43,543 nucleotides of DNA from CAZCZU01 sp964503475. GTDB taxonomy: Bacteria; Pseudomonadota; Zetaproteobacteria; Mariprofundales; Mariprofundaceae. Location: assembly GCA_964503475.1 (NCBI GenBank), contig CAZCZU010000022.1, positions 1 to 43,543 on the forward strand, given 5' to 3'. A program made the translations under genes and the position numbers. Each line of letters starts with the position of its first letter. Position 1 is the first letter of the stretch. Of this stretch, positions 33,758 to 42,303 are shown one piece after another. Below the pieces are notes generated by a model that was given only the letters and a program-made list of their open reading frames with translations, had not been told where the DNA came from and did no database searches.

Positions 33758-34534
33758 TCAGCCGAAGCGGCCGGTGATGTAATCCTCGGTCTGCTTGTGG
33801 CGCGGAGCCGTGAAGATCGTGTCGGTCTCGCTGAATTCGATCAGCTTGCCCATGTAGAAGAAGGCGGTGGAGTCCGAGACTCGGGCGGCCTGCTGCATGT
33901 TGTGGGTCACGATGACGATGGTGAACTCGCCCTTCAGCTCGTCGATCAGCTCTTCGATCTTGGTGGTGGAGATCGGATCGAGGGCCGAGCAGGGCTCATC
34001 CATCAGGATGACCTCCGGCTGAACGGCAATGGCGCGGGCAATGCAGAGGCGCTGCTGCTGGCCGCCGGAAAGGGCGGTACCGGGCTGGTGCAGCTTGTCC
34101 TTCACCTCTTCGAACAGTGCCGAAGCCTTGAGCGCCTCCTCGACGCGGCCTTCCAGTTCGCTCTTGCTCATGTTCTCGTGCAGGCGCAGGCCGTAGGCGA
34201 TGTTTTCGAAAATGGTCATCGGGAACGGCGTCGGCTTCTGGAAGATCATTCCGATTTTGTGCCGCAGTTCGAGGGCCGGTACTTTCGGATCGAGCACATT
34301 AAGATCGTCGATCAGGATCTCACCTTCGGCCCGATGCCCCTTGTAGAGGTCGAACATGCGGTTGTAGGCACGGATATGGGTCGACTTGCCGCAGCCGGAG
34401 GGGCCGATAAAGGCAGTGACCTTTCCCTTGGCGATGTCGAGGTTGTTGTCGAACAGAACCTGACGGTCGCCGTAGTAGAAGTTGAGGTTGCGAACCGAAA
34501 TCTTTGCAGAGTCGGATTCTTTCGTGTGGGTCAC
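33758..34534 (-). CDS. pstB: Phosphate ABC transporter ATP-binding protein PstB
   Basis: 258 residues. Walker A GPSGCGKSTHIR, signature LSGGQQQRLCIARA, Walker B VILMDEPCSALDP and the switch His in VIVTHNMQQAARV are all present. Starts with the usual RNLNFYYGDRQVLFDN. Drives phosphate import with PstSCA and is part of PhoR signalling. Its ATG overlaps the pstA stop by 4 nt, and it is the last gene of the operon. Confidence 0.97.
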   Translation of the reverse strand: MTHTKESDSAKISVRNLNFYYGDRQVLFDNNLDIAKGKVTAFIGPSGCGKSTHIRAYNRMFDLYKGHRAEGEILIDDLNVLDPKVPALELRHKIGMIFQKPTPFPMTIFENIAYGLRLHENMSKSELEGRVEEALKASALFEEVKDKLHQPGTALSGGQQQRLCIARAIAVQPEVILMDEPCSALDPISTTKIEELIDELKGEFTIVIVTHNMQQAARVSDSTAFFYMGKLIEFSETDTIFTAPRHKQTEDYITGRFG

Positions 34535-35373
34535 TTTTTACTCCTGTCTCGTAGAACCAGTCGGGTCAGAATGGTAACGACCAATACGGACGCAGTGATA
34601 AGGAATGCAGCGCCCCAGGCCATCGCCTGCCAGTCATCGTAGGGCGACATGGCGTAGTTGAACAGCGTGACGGTCAGATTCGACATCGGTTCATTCAGTG
34701 TATGGCTCCAGTAGGGGCTGTTCAGGGCGGTGAACAGCAGCGGTGCCGTCTCACCGGATACACGCGCTACAGAGAGCAGGATGCCGGTCATCATGCCTGC
34801 CATGGCGGCGCGGAAGATGACCCGCACCATGACATGCCAGTAGGGGACACCCAGGGCCAGGGCCGCCTCGCGCATCTCGATCGGGATCAGCTTCAGCATC
34901 TCCTCGGTGTTACGGGTCACCACCGGCAGCATGATGATGGCCAGCGAGGCCGCACCGGCGAAGCCAGAGAAGTTGCCCATCGGGCGTACCAGTACCAGGT
35001 AGACGAAGACACCGATAACGATCGAGGGGGCACTGACCAGGATATCGGACAAAAAGCGTACGCTGTTGCCGAGCCGGCTGTCGCGGCCGAATTCGGCCAG
35101 ATAGGTGCCGGCTGCGACACCCACCGGGATGGCCATCAGTGCGGCCAGCAGGGTCATGATCAGGGTGCCGATAATGGCGCTGGAGAGGCCGCCGCCTTCC
35201 ATGCCGGGCGGGGCCGGCAGCTCGGTAAAGAATTCCCAGTTGATCGAGCTGATGCCACGGATCGTTACATCACCGAGGATCCAGAGCAGCATCACCAGGC
35301 CGAGTGCGGCTGCGGAAGCCGAGAGCCCCATGATGGTGGCGTTGACCAGTTTGCGTCGTTGCATCAGCTGCAT
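34531..35373 (-). CDS. pstA: Phosphate ABC transporter permease PstA
   Basis: 280 residues with about six membrane segments. The permease signature with the EAA-loop is seen in EMREAALALGVPYWHVMVRVIF, and GTYLAEFGRDSRLGNSVRFLSDILVSAPSIVIGVF is typical of PstA. Its start overlaps the pstC stop by one base (TGATG). Confidence 0.96.
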   Translation of the reverse strand: MQLMQRRKLVNATIMGLSASAAALGLVMLLWILGDVTIRGISSINWEFFTELPAPPGMEGGGLSSAIIGTLIMTLLAALMAIPVGVAAGTYLAEFGRDSRLGNSVRFLSDILVSAPSIVIGVFVYLVLVRPMGNFSGFAGAASLAIIMLPVVTRNTEEMLKLIPIEMREAALALGVPYWHVMVRVIFRAAMAGMMTGILLSVARVSGETAPLLFTALNSPYWSHTLNEPMSNLTVTLFNYAMSPYDDWQAMAWGAAFLITASVLVVTILTRLVLRDRSKK

Positions 35374-36431
35374 CAGCGGCCTCCGCTATTCGATGAACGG
35401 CGCAGCCACCACTGGGCCAGGCCGAGAACCGTAAAGGTGATCAGGAACAGCACCAGGGCCAGTTCGATCAGGGATGAGAGGTAGATATCGCTGTCGGCTT
35501 CGGTGAATTCGTTGGCCAGCGTCGAGGCGATGGTGTTGCCGGGAGCAAACAGCGACAGCGACAGGTTGTGCGCATTGCCGATCACGAAGGTGACGGCCAT
35601 GGTCTCGCCCAGGGCGCGGCCGAGGCCGAGGAAGAGGGCGCCGACGATACCTTTCTTGCCATAGGGGATCATGATGTCGCGCACCACCTCCCAGGTGGTG
35701 CAACCCATACCGTAGGCCGCCTCTTTCAGCGTCTGCGGCACCATGCGGAAGACTTCGCGGGTCACCGAGGCGATGAAGGGGATCACCATCAGGGCCAGCA
35801 CGATGCCGGCGGTCAGCATGCCGATGCCCATGGTTGGGCCGGAAAAGATGGGCATGAATCCGAGGATGCTCTTCAGCCACGGCTGGGCGTAGTCGCTCAT
35901 CAGGGGGGCGAGGATAAACAGGCCCCACATGCCGTAGACAATGCTGGGAATGGCAGCCAGAAGTTCGATGGCGGTGGCCAGCGGCGTACGCAGGAAATTG
36001 GGGGCGATCTCGACCAGGAACAGGGCGATGCCGATACTCAGCGGAATGGCGATCAGCATGGCAACCACGGTGGAGAGCAGGGTACCGACCACGGTGGTCA
36101 GGGCGCCAAACTCTTCCGTGACCGGATTCCACTGGTCATTGATCAGGAATTCGAAACCAAAACGCTCGATCGAGGGCTGAGCCTGCATCCAGAGGACAAC
36201 GAAGATCGAGACCAGCAACCCGAGGATGCTGAGTGCAAAGAACTGGGTAAGCCCCTTGAATGCACCGTCGAGCCAGGACGGCGATTTGGCTTTTTTTATG
36301 TCAGTCGGGGTATGAACGGCTCTCTCCTTCTGCGGTGGCGTTTCGTCGGCGCCAATATTGCCCGATACGAGCGCTGTCGCAAAGAGCGGTTTGCGATAAA
36401 TGTCGGCTGACTGCTCATCCATAGAGGACAT
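35373..36431 (-). CDS. pstC: Phosphate ABC transporter permease PstC
   Basis: 352 residues. A cytoplasmic N-terminus of about 70 residues, longer than in E. coli PstC, precedes six membrane segments. Family parts: WNPVTEEFGALTTVVGTLLSTVVAMLIAIPLSIGIALFLVEIAPNFLR and TLKEAAYGMGCTTWEVVRDIMIPYGKKGIVGALFLGLGRALGETMAVTFVIGN (EAA loop and GRALGET). The ATG at 36431 is preferred over an extension to 36509 because GGAG lies 6 nt upstream. Confidence 0.95.
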   Translation of the reverse strand: MSSMDEQSADIYRKPLFATALVSGNIGADETPPQKERAVHTPTDIKKAKSPSWLDGAFKGLTQFFALSILGLLVSIFVVLWMQAQPSIERFGFEFLINDQWNPVTEEFGALTTVVGTLLSTVVAMLIAIPLSIGIALFLVEIAPNFLRTPLATAIELLAAIPSIVYGMWGLFILAPLMSDYAQPWLKSILGFMPIFSGPTMGIGMLTAGIVLALMVIPFIASVTREVFRMVPQTLKEAAYGMGCTTWEVVRDIMIPYGKKGIVGALFLGLGRALGETMAVTFVIGNAHNLSLSLFAPGNTIASTLANEFTEADSDIYLSSLIELALVLFLITFTVLGLAQWWLRRSSNSGGR

Positions 36432-36546
36432 GGGAGGCTCCAAGACGGGAAAGTTATCCGTGAAATCAGCGGCCTTGTCGGATTGCAGCATGTTGCAGTG
36501 ACGGGCCATCGCTTTTCTGGAGGGACGGAATTTCTACCGTATCACC

Positions 36547-36575
36547 AGAAAAACGGGGCCGGAAAACCGGCCCCG
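36547..36575 (-). terminator. Intrinsic terminator/attenuator between pstS and pstC
   Basis: Minus-strand CGGGGCCGG-TTTT-CCGGCCCCG (36575-36554) is a 9-bp perfect stem followed by TTTTT (36553-36549). It lies 18 nt after the pstS stop. It should let pstS be made in excess over the membrane parts by partial termination. Confidence 0.88.
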
Positions 36576-36592
36576 CCTACCACTGGAGTGGA

Positions 36593-37636
36593 TTATTTCC
36601 AGATCTTGTGGCCGTTCTCGGAACGCAGCTCGTCGCTCCAGGTCTTCTCAACCATGTCGATCACGCTCTTCGGCATCGGAACATAGTCGAGGCCGATCGC
36701 ATCCTTGGCACCGTTCTTGTAGGACCATGCCAGGAAGTTCAGCACCTCTTTGGCCTGGGCCGGCTTGGCCTGCATCTTGTACATCAGGATGAAGGAAGCA
36801 CCGGTGATCGGCCAGGATTTGGCGCCCGGCTGGTTGGTCAGTACCATGTAGTAGCCCTTGGCGTGCGCCCAGTCGGCACCGGCTGCAGCAGCCTGGAAGT
36901 TCTCGGAGGTCGGAGCAACGAAGTTGCCGGCCTGGTTCTTCAGCAGTACAGCAGCCATGTGGTTCTGCAGGGCATAGGCGTACTCAACGTAGCCGATGGA
37001 GCCGTTGATCTTGTTGACGAATGCGGCAACACCCTGGTTGCCCTTGCCGCCCAGGCCGGCCGGCCAGGATACAGACTTGCTGTTACCAACCGAATCCTTC
37101 CAGGTGCTGCTGACCTTGGAGAGGTAGTTGGTGAAGATCCAGGTGGTACCGGAACCGTCAGCACGGTGGACAACGGAGATGTCGGTGGCCGGCAGCTTGG
37201 TGCCAGCGTTCAGGGCTGCGATGCGGGAGTCGTTCCACTTGGTGATCTTGCCCAGGTAGATGTCAGCCAGTACGTCGCCGGAGAGCTTCAGCTGGCCGTT
37301 GGCGATACCCTTCAGGTTCACAACCGGTACAACGCCGCCCATGATCATCGGGAACTGCATCAGGCCTGCTGCATCGAGGGCAGCCGGCTTCAGCGGTGCG
37401 TCGGAGGCACCGAAGTCAACGGTCTTGGCCTTGATCTGCTTGATGCCGCCACCGGAGCCAATGGCCTGGTAGTTCAGCTTCACGCCGGTAGCCTTGTTGT
37501 AGTTGTAGGCCCACTTGGAATAAACCGGGTACGGGAAGGTTGCGCCGGCGCCGGTGATCGTTACGTCTTTGGCCTGAGCGGAGGTGGCTGCGAATACGCA
37601 GGCAGCTGCGGCCAGGGTCAGAATCGTCCTTTTCAT
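36593..37636 (-). CDS. pstS: Phosphate-binding protein PstS
   Basis: 347 residues. Signal peptide MKRTILTLAAAACVFAATSAQA, then KDVTITGAGATFPYPVYSKW, the PstS opening with the phosphate-binding loop. Further ligand-binding segments are GSGGGIKQI, DFGASDAPL and RADGSGTTWIF. Periplasmic receptor for the Pst importer. The true start at 37636 is given by the signal peptide and the AGGAG before it. Its promoter carries a PhoB-type box. Confidence 0.97.
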   Translation of the reverse strand: MKRTILTLAAAACVFAATSAQAKDVTITGAGATFPYPVYSKWAYNYNKATGVKLNYQAIGSGGGIKQIKAKTVDFGASDAPLKPAALDAAGLMQFPMIMGGVVPVVNLKGIANGQLKLSGDVLADIYLGKITKWNDSRIAALNAGTKLPATDISVVHRADGSGTTWIFTNYLSKVSSTWKDSVGNSKSVSWPAGLGGKGNQGVAAFVNKINGSIGYVEYAYALQNHMAAVLLKNQAGNFVAPTSENFQAAAAGADWAHAKGYYMVLTNQPGAKSWPITGASFILMYKMQAKPAQAKEVLNFLAWSYKNGAKDAIGLDYVPMPKSVIDMVEKTWSDELRSENGHKIWK

Positions 37637-37832
37637 GAGTTCTCCTTTATTTATAACTGGTGATGAAAGCGGCTGTACCGAATGTTCGCGTGCAATGTAA
37701 AAATTCGATTGCCCGTCTTCGGTAATGGTCTGTCTGCACCTCAGGGCAATCCATTTGCCTTTGTTGTCTGCAGTACCAGTGGCCGGCTTCATTCCCCTTC
37801 ATAGTGTTGGAGGAGGATGCTGGACGTTTTGT

Positions 37833-37850
37833 GTGACATCGTTGTGACAT
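37833..37850 (-). promoter_or_regulatory. PhoB-box-like repeat before pstS
   Basis: ATGTCAC-N4-ATGTCAC on the minus strand, 11-nt period, pointing to pstS (leader about 190 nt). A perfect palindrome CTGTCATGACAG at 37892-37903 also carries two opposed half-sites. Confidence 0.75.
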
Positions 37851-37908
37851 GCGGGAGGGCGGGGGAGAATTTCTCGTTGCCGCACCCTCCGCTGTCATGA
37901 CAGGTCGA

Positions 37909-38610
37909 TTATTCCGCTTTCGGTTTCAACAGCTTGGAGGCCGTTTTGTGATCGACATGGCGGATGTCATGTCCCTTGATGATGTAGATGACCATCTCGG
38001 CGATGTTGGTCGCGTGGTCGGCAATGCGCTCCAGATTCTTGGCAATGTTGGAGAGCACGATGGCCGAACTGATGGAGCGGGTATCCTCCAGCATGTAGGT
38101 GAGCGTCTCGCGGTAGATGGTCTTGTAGAGATCATCAACGCGTTTGTCCTTCTCGATCACCTTCAGGGCCAGCGTGATATCGCCGCGGGTCAGGGCGTCG
38201 AGTGCCCGGTTGACCTGCTGGGTCACCTTGTTGCTCATCGTATCCAGTGTGGAGAGGTGCTTGGGCGGGTTCTCCAGCGTATGCAGCATGCCGCTGGCGA
38301 TGCCGGAGGCGAGATCGCCCATGCGCTCGAGGTCGGTCACCACCTTGGTCGAGGCGATCAGGAAACGCAGGTCGGTCGCGGCCGGCTGGCGGCGCACGAT
38401 GATGTCGCGCGTCATCTCGTCACACTGCACTTCCAGGGCGTTGATCGCCTTGTCGCGGTCGATGGTGGCCACGGCCAGCTGTTCGTTCTGCGTCAGCAGG
38501 GCCTGCACGGCATCGTTGACGGCCTGCTCGACCAGGCCACCCATCGTCAGGATGCGCTCTTTCAGGTCGGAAAGCTCTTCGTCAAAACGTTTCATGGTAT
38601 GCAGACTCAT
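37909..38610 (-). CDS. phoU: PhoU paralogue 1
   Basis: 233 residues, all-helical, two three-helix bundles each with the PhoU metal-site pattern: RDIIVRRQPAATDLRFLIASTKVVTDLERMGDLASGI and LSNIAKNLERIADHATNIAEMVIYIIKG (E-x3-D/H-x-N). Starts MSLHTMKRFDEELSDLKERIL. PhoU restrains PhoR and the Pst importer in high phosphate. Its ATG overlaps the stop of the second phoU by 4 nt. Confidence 0.96.
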   Translation of the reverse strand: MSLHTMKRFDEELSDLKERILTMGGLVEQAVNDAVQALLTQNEQLAVATIDRDKAINALEVQCDEMTRDIIVRRQPAATDLRFLIASTKVVTDLERMGDLASGIASGMLHTLENPPKHLSTLDTMSNKVTQQVNRALDALTRGDITLALKVIEKDKRVDDLYKTIYRETLTYMLEDTRSISSAIVLSNIAKNLERIADHATNIAEMVIYIIKGHDIRHVDHKTASKLLKPKAE

Positions 38611-39302
38611 GATATCTCCTTGTCGGCATTCGTGATGCCGGAATGGTCCAGCCGCTTGGCCGTAACCTCGAATACTGCCATCTCGGCAATGTTGCGGGCG
38701 TGATTTCCGATACGTTCCAGACTCTTGGCTGTGTTGATATGGACAATGGCCGAAGAGAGGGTGCTCGCATCCTCCAGCATGTAGGTCATGATCTCGCGAT
38801 GAATCGTTTTGTAAAGCTCGTCCACGCTGCGGTCTTTGTCGATCACTTCGCGGGCAAGGGCCTCATCGCTGCGCACAAAGGCGTCGATGGCCTGGTGCAG
38901 CTGTTTGTTCACGTAGCTGGCCATCGATTCGATGATGGCGATCGGTTCCAGGATCTTGCCCTGCATCGAGGTGACCGAGTTGGCAATGCTGGCGGCCAGG
39001 TCGCCCATGCGCTCCAGGTCCGTGACAATCTTGGAGACGCCGATCAAAAAGCGCAGGTCGTTGGCGGCCGGCTGGCGGCGCACGATGATGTCGCCGACCT
39101 GGTGATCGCAGGCAACTTCCTGTGAGTTGATCTCGATATCGCGTTCGGCCACCTGTTTGGCCAGGGCTTCGTCGTGGCTGAACAGGGCCTCGATGGCGTC
39201 GTCGATCGCCTGTTCGACGAAGCCGCTCATGGCAAGCAGCTGATCCTTCAGTTCAGCCAGCTCTTCATCGTAGCGCTTCATCGTATGTGGTGTGTTATCC
39301 AT
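38607..39302 (-). CDS. phoU: PhoU paralogue 2
   Basis: 231 residues, same two-bundle fold: VGDIIVRRQPAANDLRFLIGVSKIVTDLERMGDLAASI and HINTAKSLERIGNHARNIAEMAVFEV. It is clearly paralogous to its neighbour over the whole length but far from identical, so the two are likely specialised. The start has only a weak AGGTT. Upstream lies a leader of about 450 nt with a PhoB-type box and an internal terminator. Confidence 0.95.
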   Translation of the reverse strand: MDNTPHTMKRYDEELAELKDQLLAMSGFVEQAIDDAIEALFSHDEALAKQVAERDIEINSQEVACDHQVGDIIVRRQPAANDLRFLIGVSKIVTDLERMGDLAASIANSVTSMQGKILEPIAIIESMASYVNKQLHQAIDAFVRSDEALAREVIDKDRSVDELYKTIHREIMTYMLEDASTLSSAIVHINTAKSLERIGNHARNIAEMAVFEVTAKRLDHSGITNADKEIS

Positions 39303-39405
39303 ATGAACCTACCGAACCCGCCTGTGATCACTCTTCGGCCTGCTGGCGCTGCGGCGGGGTGACAGGGTCACCGTACTGCCGTATCGGGCCAGCGGGTCGA
39401 GACAG

Positions 39406-39425
39406 AAAAAAGCGGCGCATGCCGC
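39406..39425 (-). terminator. Intrinsic-terminator-like hairpin upstream of phoU2
   Basis: Minus strand: GCGGC-ATGC-GCCGC then TTTTTT. The stem is only 5 bp but all GC, and the T run follows at once. Confidence 0.5.
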
Positions 39426-39749
39426 CTGCTGCATCCTATGGATATTGGCGGCAATGGTGAACTGCGAGTTCTGTTTTTCGCGCGGCGCAGGGATGGTCGG
39501 GGCGATGGGGCGGGATTTTTTTGCCGATTCGGTTGTAAACATCGTGACCACCTTTCCTCGTGGCTTCAGGTCGGGCCGGGCATGGCGACGTCCGGCAGCG
39601 GCTGTGCGGCCGATAGGATCAGAATAGCATCCGGCGCTGGCCGGGCATAGGCGGGGAGGGCGTTTCCGGCCCCTGTGGCATGCAGATGATCGGTGATGGT
39701 TGACGGCGTGCTCCCTTATTCAATGCGGCGAGGACGATATGGCCTGTTT

Positions 39750-39767
39750 GTGACAGTCGTGTGACAT
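39750..39767 (-). promoter_or_regulatory. PhoB-box-like repeat upstream of the phoU leader
   Basis: ATGTCAC-N4-CTGTCAC on the minus strand, 11-nt period. A TATCGT lies about 10 nt further and could be a -10. Points to phoU2. Confidence 0.65.
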
Positions 39768-39806
39768 GCAGGATGGGGGAGGGTATGACGACATGCTTGT
39801 CCGGAC

Positions 39807-39837
39807 ATAAAAAAAGGCCCGCCGAGGCGGGCCTTTT
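39807..39837. terminator. Intrinsic terminator of the porin gene
   Basis: GGCCCGCC-GA-GGCGGGCC (39816-39833) with a run of A before (T run on the minus strand) and TTTT after. It ends the porin transcript on the minus strand and could work both ways. Confidence 0.9.
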
Positions 39838-39861
39838 CGTTACAGGAGCGTTAGCTCCGAC

Positions 39862-40896
39862 TTACCACTTGAACTGGGAGTAGATACCGATGACATCAAC
39901 CTTGGTGTTGGTGTTGGTGTTGTTGGTACCGGTCCAGGCCAGAGAGTAGCTCATGCCGTGGGCAGCGAAGTACTCCGCACCGACAACATAACGCTTGTCG
40001 TTGTAGGTAGCAGCAGCGAACGGCTTAGCCTTGTTGTCGTCGTAGCGAGCAAAGCCACCGAACTTGTCTGCAAACTTGGCCCAGCCCCAGACGGACATGG
40101 TCTTGTCGTCGGAGGTGTTGATTGTGCCGGTCTTGCGGTTCATGTAGCCAGCGCCCAGACGCCACTGCTTGTTGCCGTAGGAGGCCATCAGCTCGATCAG
40201 CTTCTCCAGGTTGGCGGAAGCTGCCAGAGCGTTGGCACGGTAACCGGTGCGGTAGCCAACGGAGATGTCAGCGCCCTCAACCGGAGCAAGGCTCACGCGG
40301 CCAGCGTAGTCGAAGGTGTTGTTGGTGTTGGTCGGGTTGCCGTAGCCGCCGCCGTTGGAAGCGGTGACCCAGTAGTTAACCATGCCGTCAGCCAGCTTGC
40401 CCTTCAGGCCTACACCGTAGTCGGCGGAGTCGTCGAACTTGTAGTGGTCGGAAGCGACCTTGGCTACATAGCGGTGACCCCACAGGTGCTGCTCGTAGTC
40501 GATCCACGGCGTGTGAGAGAGGCCCAGACGCAGCTGCAGGGCGTCGCTGAACTTGCCCTCGATGTAAGCGTACTTCAGGAAGATGTTGGACTTGCGCTTC
40601 AGACCTGCAACGGGGGTCTCATTGTTAACGTCGGTCGTGAAACGGGCCATCCAGGTATCATCGATGTAGTACTTGGCTTCGATGTAGAAACGGTCGATGT
40701 TGAAGCTCTTGGCCGAGGTGTTCGGGGTGCCCGGAACCTTGGTCGTGGTGTTGGTGGCGCTGATGAAGGCCTTGCCGCCCAGCTTCAGCTTGCCTTTCTC
40801 AGTGTCGCTGACGGTGACACCGCCGGCAAACGCCGGAGTGGCGAAAGCGACAGCAACTGCCAGGCCGGCAGCCCGGATGCATTGCTTGTTAATCAT
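39862..40896 (-). CDS. Outer-membrane porin, probable Pho-regulon member
   Basis: 344 residues. A signal peptide (MINKQCIRAAGLAVAVAFATPAFA) is followed by a beta-barrel-like pattern of alternating residues, with KLKLGGKAFISATNT, FYIEAKYYIDDTWMARFT and a C-terminal aromatic strand ending YSQFKW, as in outer-membrane proteins. General shape fits the OprO/OprP-type or related porins, but substrate is inferred only from context. AGGAGGAG lies 8 nt before the ATG at 40896; the open frame upstream is not coding. A PhoB-type box lies 50-70 nt upstream, so it is probably a phosphate-limitation porin. Confidence 0.85.
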   Translation of the reverse strand: MINKQCIRAAGLAVAVAFATPAFAGGVTVSDTEKGKLKLGGKAFISATNTTTKVPGTPNTSAKSFNIDRFYIEAKYYIDDTWMARFTTDVNNETPVAGLKRKSNIFLKYAYIEGKFSDALQLRLGLSHTPWIDYEQHLWGHRYVAKVASDHYKFDDSADYGVGLKGKLADGMVNYWVTASNGGGYGNPTNTNNTFDYAGRVSLAPVEGADISVGYRTGYRANALAASANLEKLIELMASYGNKQWRLGAGYMNRKTGTINTSDDKTMSVWGWAKFADKFGGFARYDDNKAKPFAAATYNDKRYVVGAEYFAAHGMSYSLAWTGTNNTNTNTKVDVIGIYSQFKW

Positions 40897-40931
40897 AGGA
40901 ATAACTCCTCCTGTATCGATTGGTGCGCCGA

Positions 40932-40965
40932 AATGTATGAACCATATGTGACAAGCATGTGACAA
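40932..40965 (-). promoter_or_regulatory. PhoB-box-like repeat and -10 before the porin
   Basis: TTGTCAC-N4-TTGTCAC (40965-40948) at 11-nt period; TACATT (40937-40932) lies 10 nt on, a four-of-six -10. Points to the porin. Confidence 0.72.
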
Positions 40966-40982
40966 CATTTTCGCATTCAGTG

Positions 40983-41000
40983 TTGTCATCAAGTTGTCAC
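40983..41000 (+). promoter_or_regulatory. PhoB-box-like repeat before the cNMP-phoB-phoR operon
   Basis: TTGTCAT-N4-TTGTCAC, 11-nt period, 40 nt before the start at 41041. Back-to-back with the porin box 17 nt away. Suggests phoB autoregulation. Confidence 0.72.
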
Positions 41001-41040
41001 ACTCCTTCTTAGGCTGCGGCAGGGTATATAAGGAGTTAGT

Positions 41041-41556
41041 ATGAATAATCGAGAAAACATTCTGGTGGCGTTCGAGGCCACCACGGCGGCCAGTCCGCTT
41101 TTCGCCCGTTTTCGCAGTTTGCCTGTATGCCAGGAACTGGGCAGTCGTGAGAGCATGATGCTGTTCTCCTGCTTCGAGCAGCGTCAGATCGAGGCGGGTA
41201 CGACCATCTATGAGTCGAACACCGCCTCCAACAACGAGATGTATCTGATCGTCGAGGGCGAGGTCTCCGTCTCTTCGCGTTCGCAGGATATCTACACGCG
41301 CCTGCGCGCCGGCGATGTCTTCGGCCTCTTCTCCTTCCTGGATGAGGATCGCCTGCACTCGGCCACGGTCAAGGCGACGACGGAGCTGACGGTGCTGACC
41401 ATCAACCGCGAATATTTCGATATGATCACCCTGGAGGATCCGGCCCTGGGGCAGCAGGTACTGCGCTTCATGTTCCGCCTGCTGTCGCGCATGGCGCTGA
41501 AGATGGAGAGCGAGTATGCCGCCATGCACGAATTCGCCATGGCACGCCGGAGCTGA
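41041..41556 (+). CDS. Cyclic-nucleotide-binding-domain protein without DNA-binding domain
   Basis: 171 residues. The central part is a cNMP-type beta roll: AGTTIYESNTASNNEMYLIVEGEVSVSS, LRAGDVFGLFSFLDEDRLHSATVKAT. The phosphate-binding cassette Arg-Ser/Thr-Ala is replaced by HSATV, so cAMP binding is doubtful. A C-terminal helix pair follows but there is no helix-turn-helix, unlike Crp. AAGGAG precedes the ATG. It is the first gene ahead of phoB and phoR, so it may modulate that two-component system. Unusual partner for phoBR. Confidence 0.8.
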   Translation: MNNRENILVAFEATTAASPLFARFRSLPVCQELGSRESMMLFSCFEQRQIEAGTTIYESNTASNNEMYLIVEGEVSVSSRSQDIYTRLRAGDVFGLFSFLDEDRLHSATVKATTELTVLTINREYFDMITLEDPALGQQVLRFMFRLLSRMALKMESEYAAMHEFAMARRS

Positions 41557-41595
41557 CTTGTGTCGACCGTACAAATCACTCATGATCGAAGCGCC

Positions 41596-42303
41596 ATGAG
41601 CAGTGAAGAGAAAAAAGCCGATATCCTGATCGTCGAGGATGACGATTCGATCGCCCGTCTGATCGAGTTGCACCTGAAGGCGGCCGGACTTTCCACCAGC
41701 CGTTGCGCCGATGGCAACACGGCCATGGAGTATCTGCAGGAGGGGCAGTGGCGTCTTGTGGTGCTTGATCGCATGCTCCCCGGTACCGGCGGCATGCAGA
41801 TTCTGCGCTGGCTCAATCGCGGCAGCGTGGCCCAAAAGATTCCGGTGCTGATGGTCACCGCGCTCGGCATTGCCTCCGAAAGGGTGCAGGGGCTGAACGA
41901 AGGGGCCGACGATTACCTGGCCAAGCCCTTCGAGCCGGATGAACTGGTCGCCCGTGTGAAGGCGCTGCTGCGCCGGGCCGCCAACACGGCCGCGGCCGAG
42001 GCGGGTGCTACGGGCACCGATATCGAGCTGGATCCGGATGCGTTGCTGGTGAAGCTTGGTACCCGCAAGGTGGAGCTGCGGCCGATGGAGTATCGCCTGC
42101 TCGCCGCCCTGATGGAGAAGCCGGGCAAGACCCGCAGCCGCGAATACCTGCTCGACCATGTCTGGGGGCACGATGTCTATGTCGAGCCGCGTACCGTTGA
42201 TGTAACCATCAAACGTCTGCGCAAGGCGATGCAGACGCTGGGTCGCGAAGAGAGCATCCAGACCGTGCGCGGTATGGGGTACAGGTTCCAGATATCGGCA
42301 TGA
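41596..42303 (+). CDS. phoB: Phosphate-type response regulator PhoB
   Basis: 235 residues, OmpR/PhoB type. Receiver: ILIVEDDDSIARLIELHLKAAG, phospho-Asp in LVVLDRMLPGTGG, Thr in LMVTALG, Lys in YLAKPFEPDEL. Winged-helix: VELRPMEYRLLAALMEKPGKTRSREYLLDHVWG and VEPRTVDVTIKRLRKAM, very close to PhoB. The ATG at 41596 is chosen; the frame is open to 41560. Binds the TGTCA-type boxes found across this window. Confidence 0.92.
   Translation: MSSEEKKADILIVEDDDSIARLIELHLKAAGLSTSRCADGNTAMEYLQEGQWRLVVLDRMLPGTGGMQILRWLNRGSVAQKIPVLMVTALGIASERVQGLNEGADDYLAKPFEPDELVARVKALLRRAANTAAAEAGATGTDIELDPDALLVKLGTRKVELRPMEYRLLAALMEKPGKTRSREYLLDHVWGHDVYVEPRTVDVTIKRLRKAMQTLGREESIQTVRGMGYRFQISA

Larger units (their letters stand above)
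39303..39861. other. 559-bp gap: Pho-type promoter, leader and terminator
   Basis: No certain gene. On the minus strand a PhoB-type box (39750-39767) is followed by about 340 nt and an intrinsic-terminator-like hairpin (39406-39425), then phoU2. This may be a leader with attenuation or a separate small RNA. One small frame (39542-39309, minus, 77 codons) has a good AAAGGTGG before its ATG, but it crosses the hairpin and has no recognisable motif. Confidence 0.5.
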
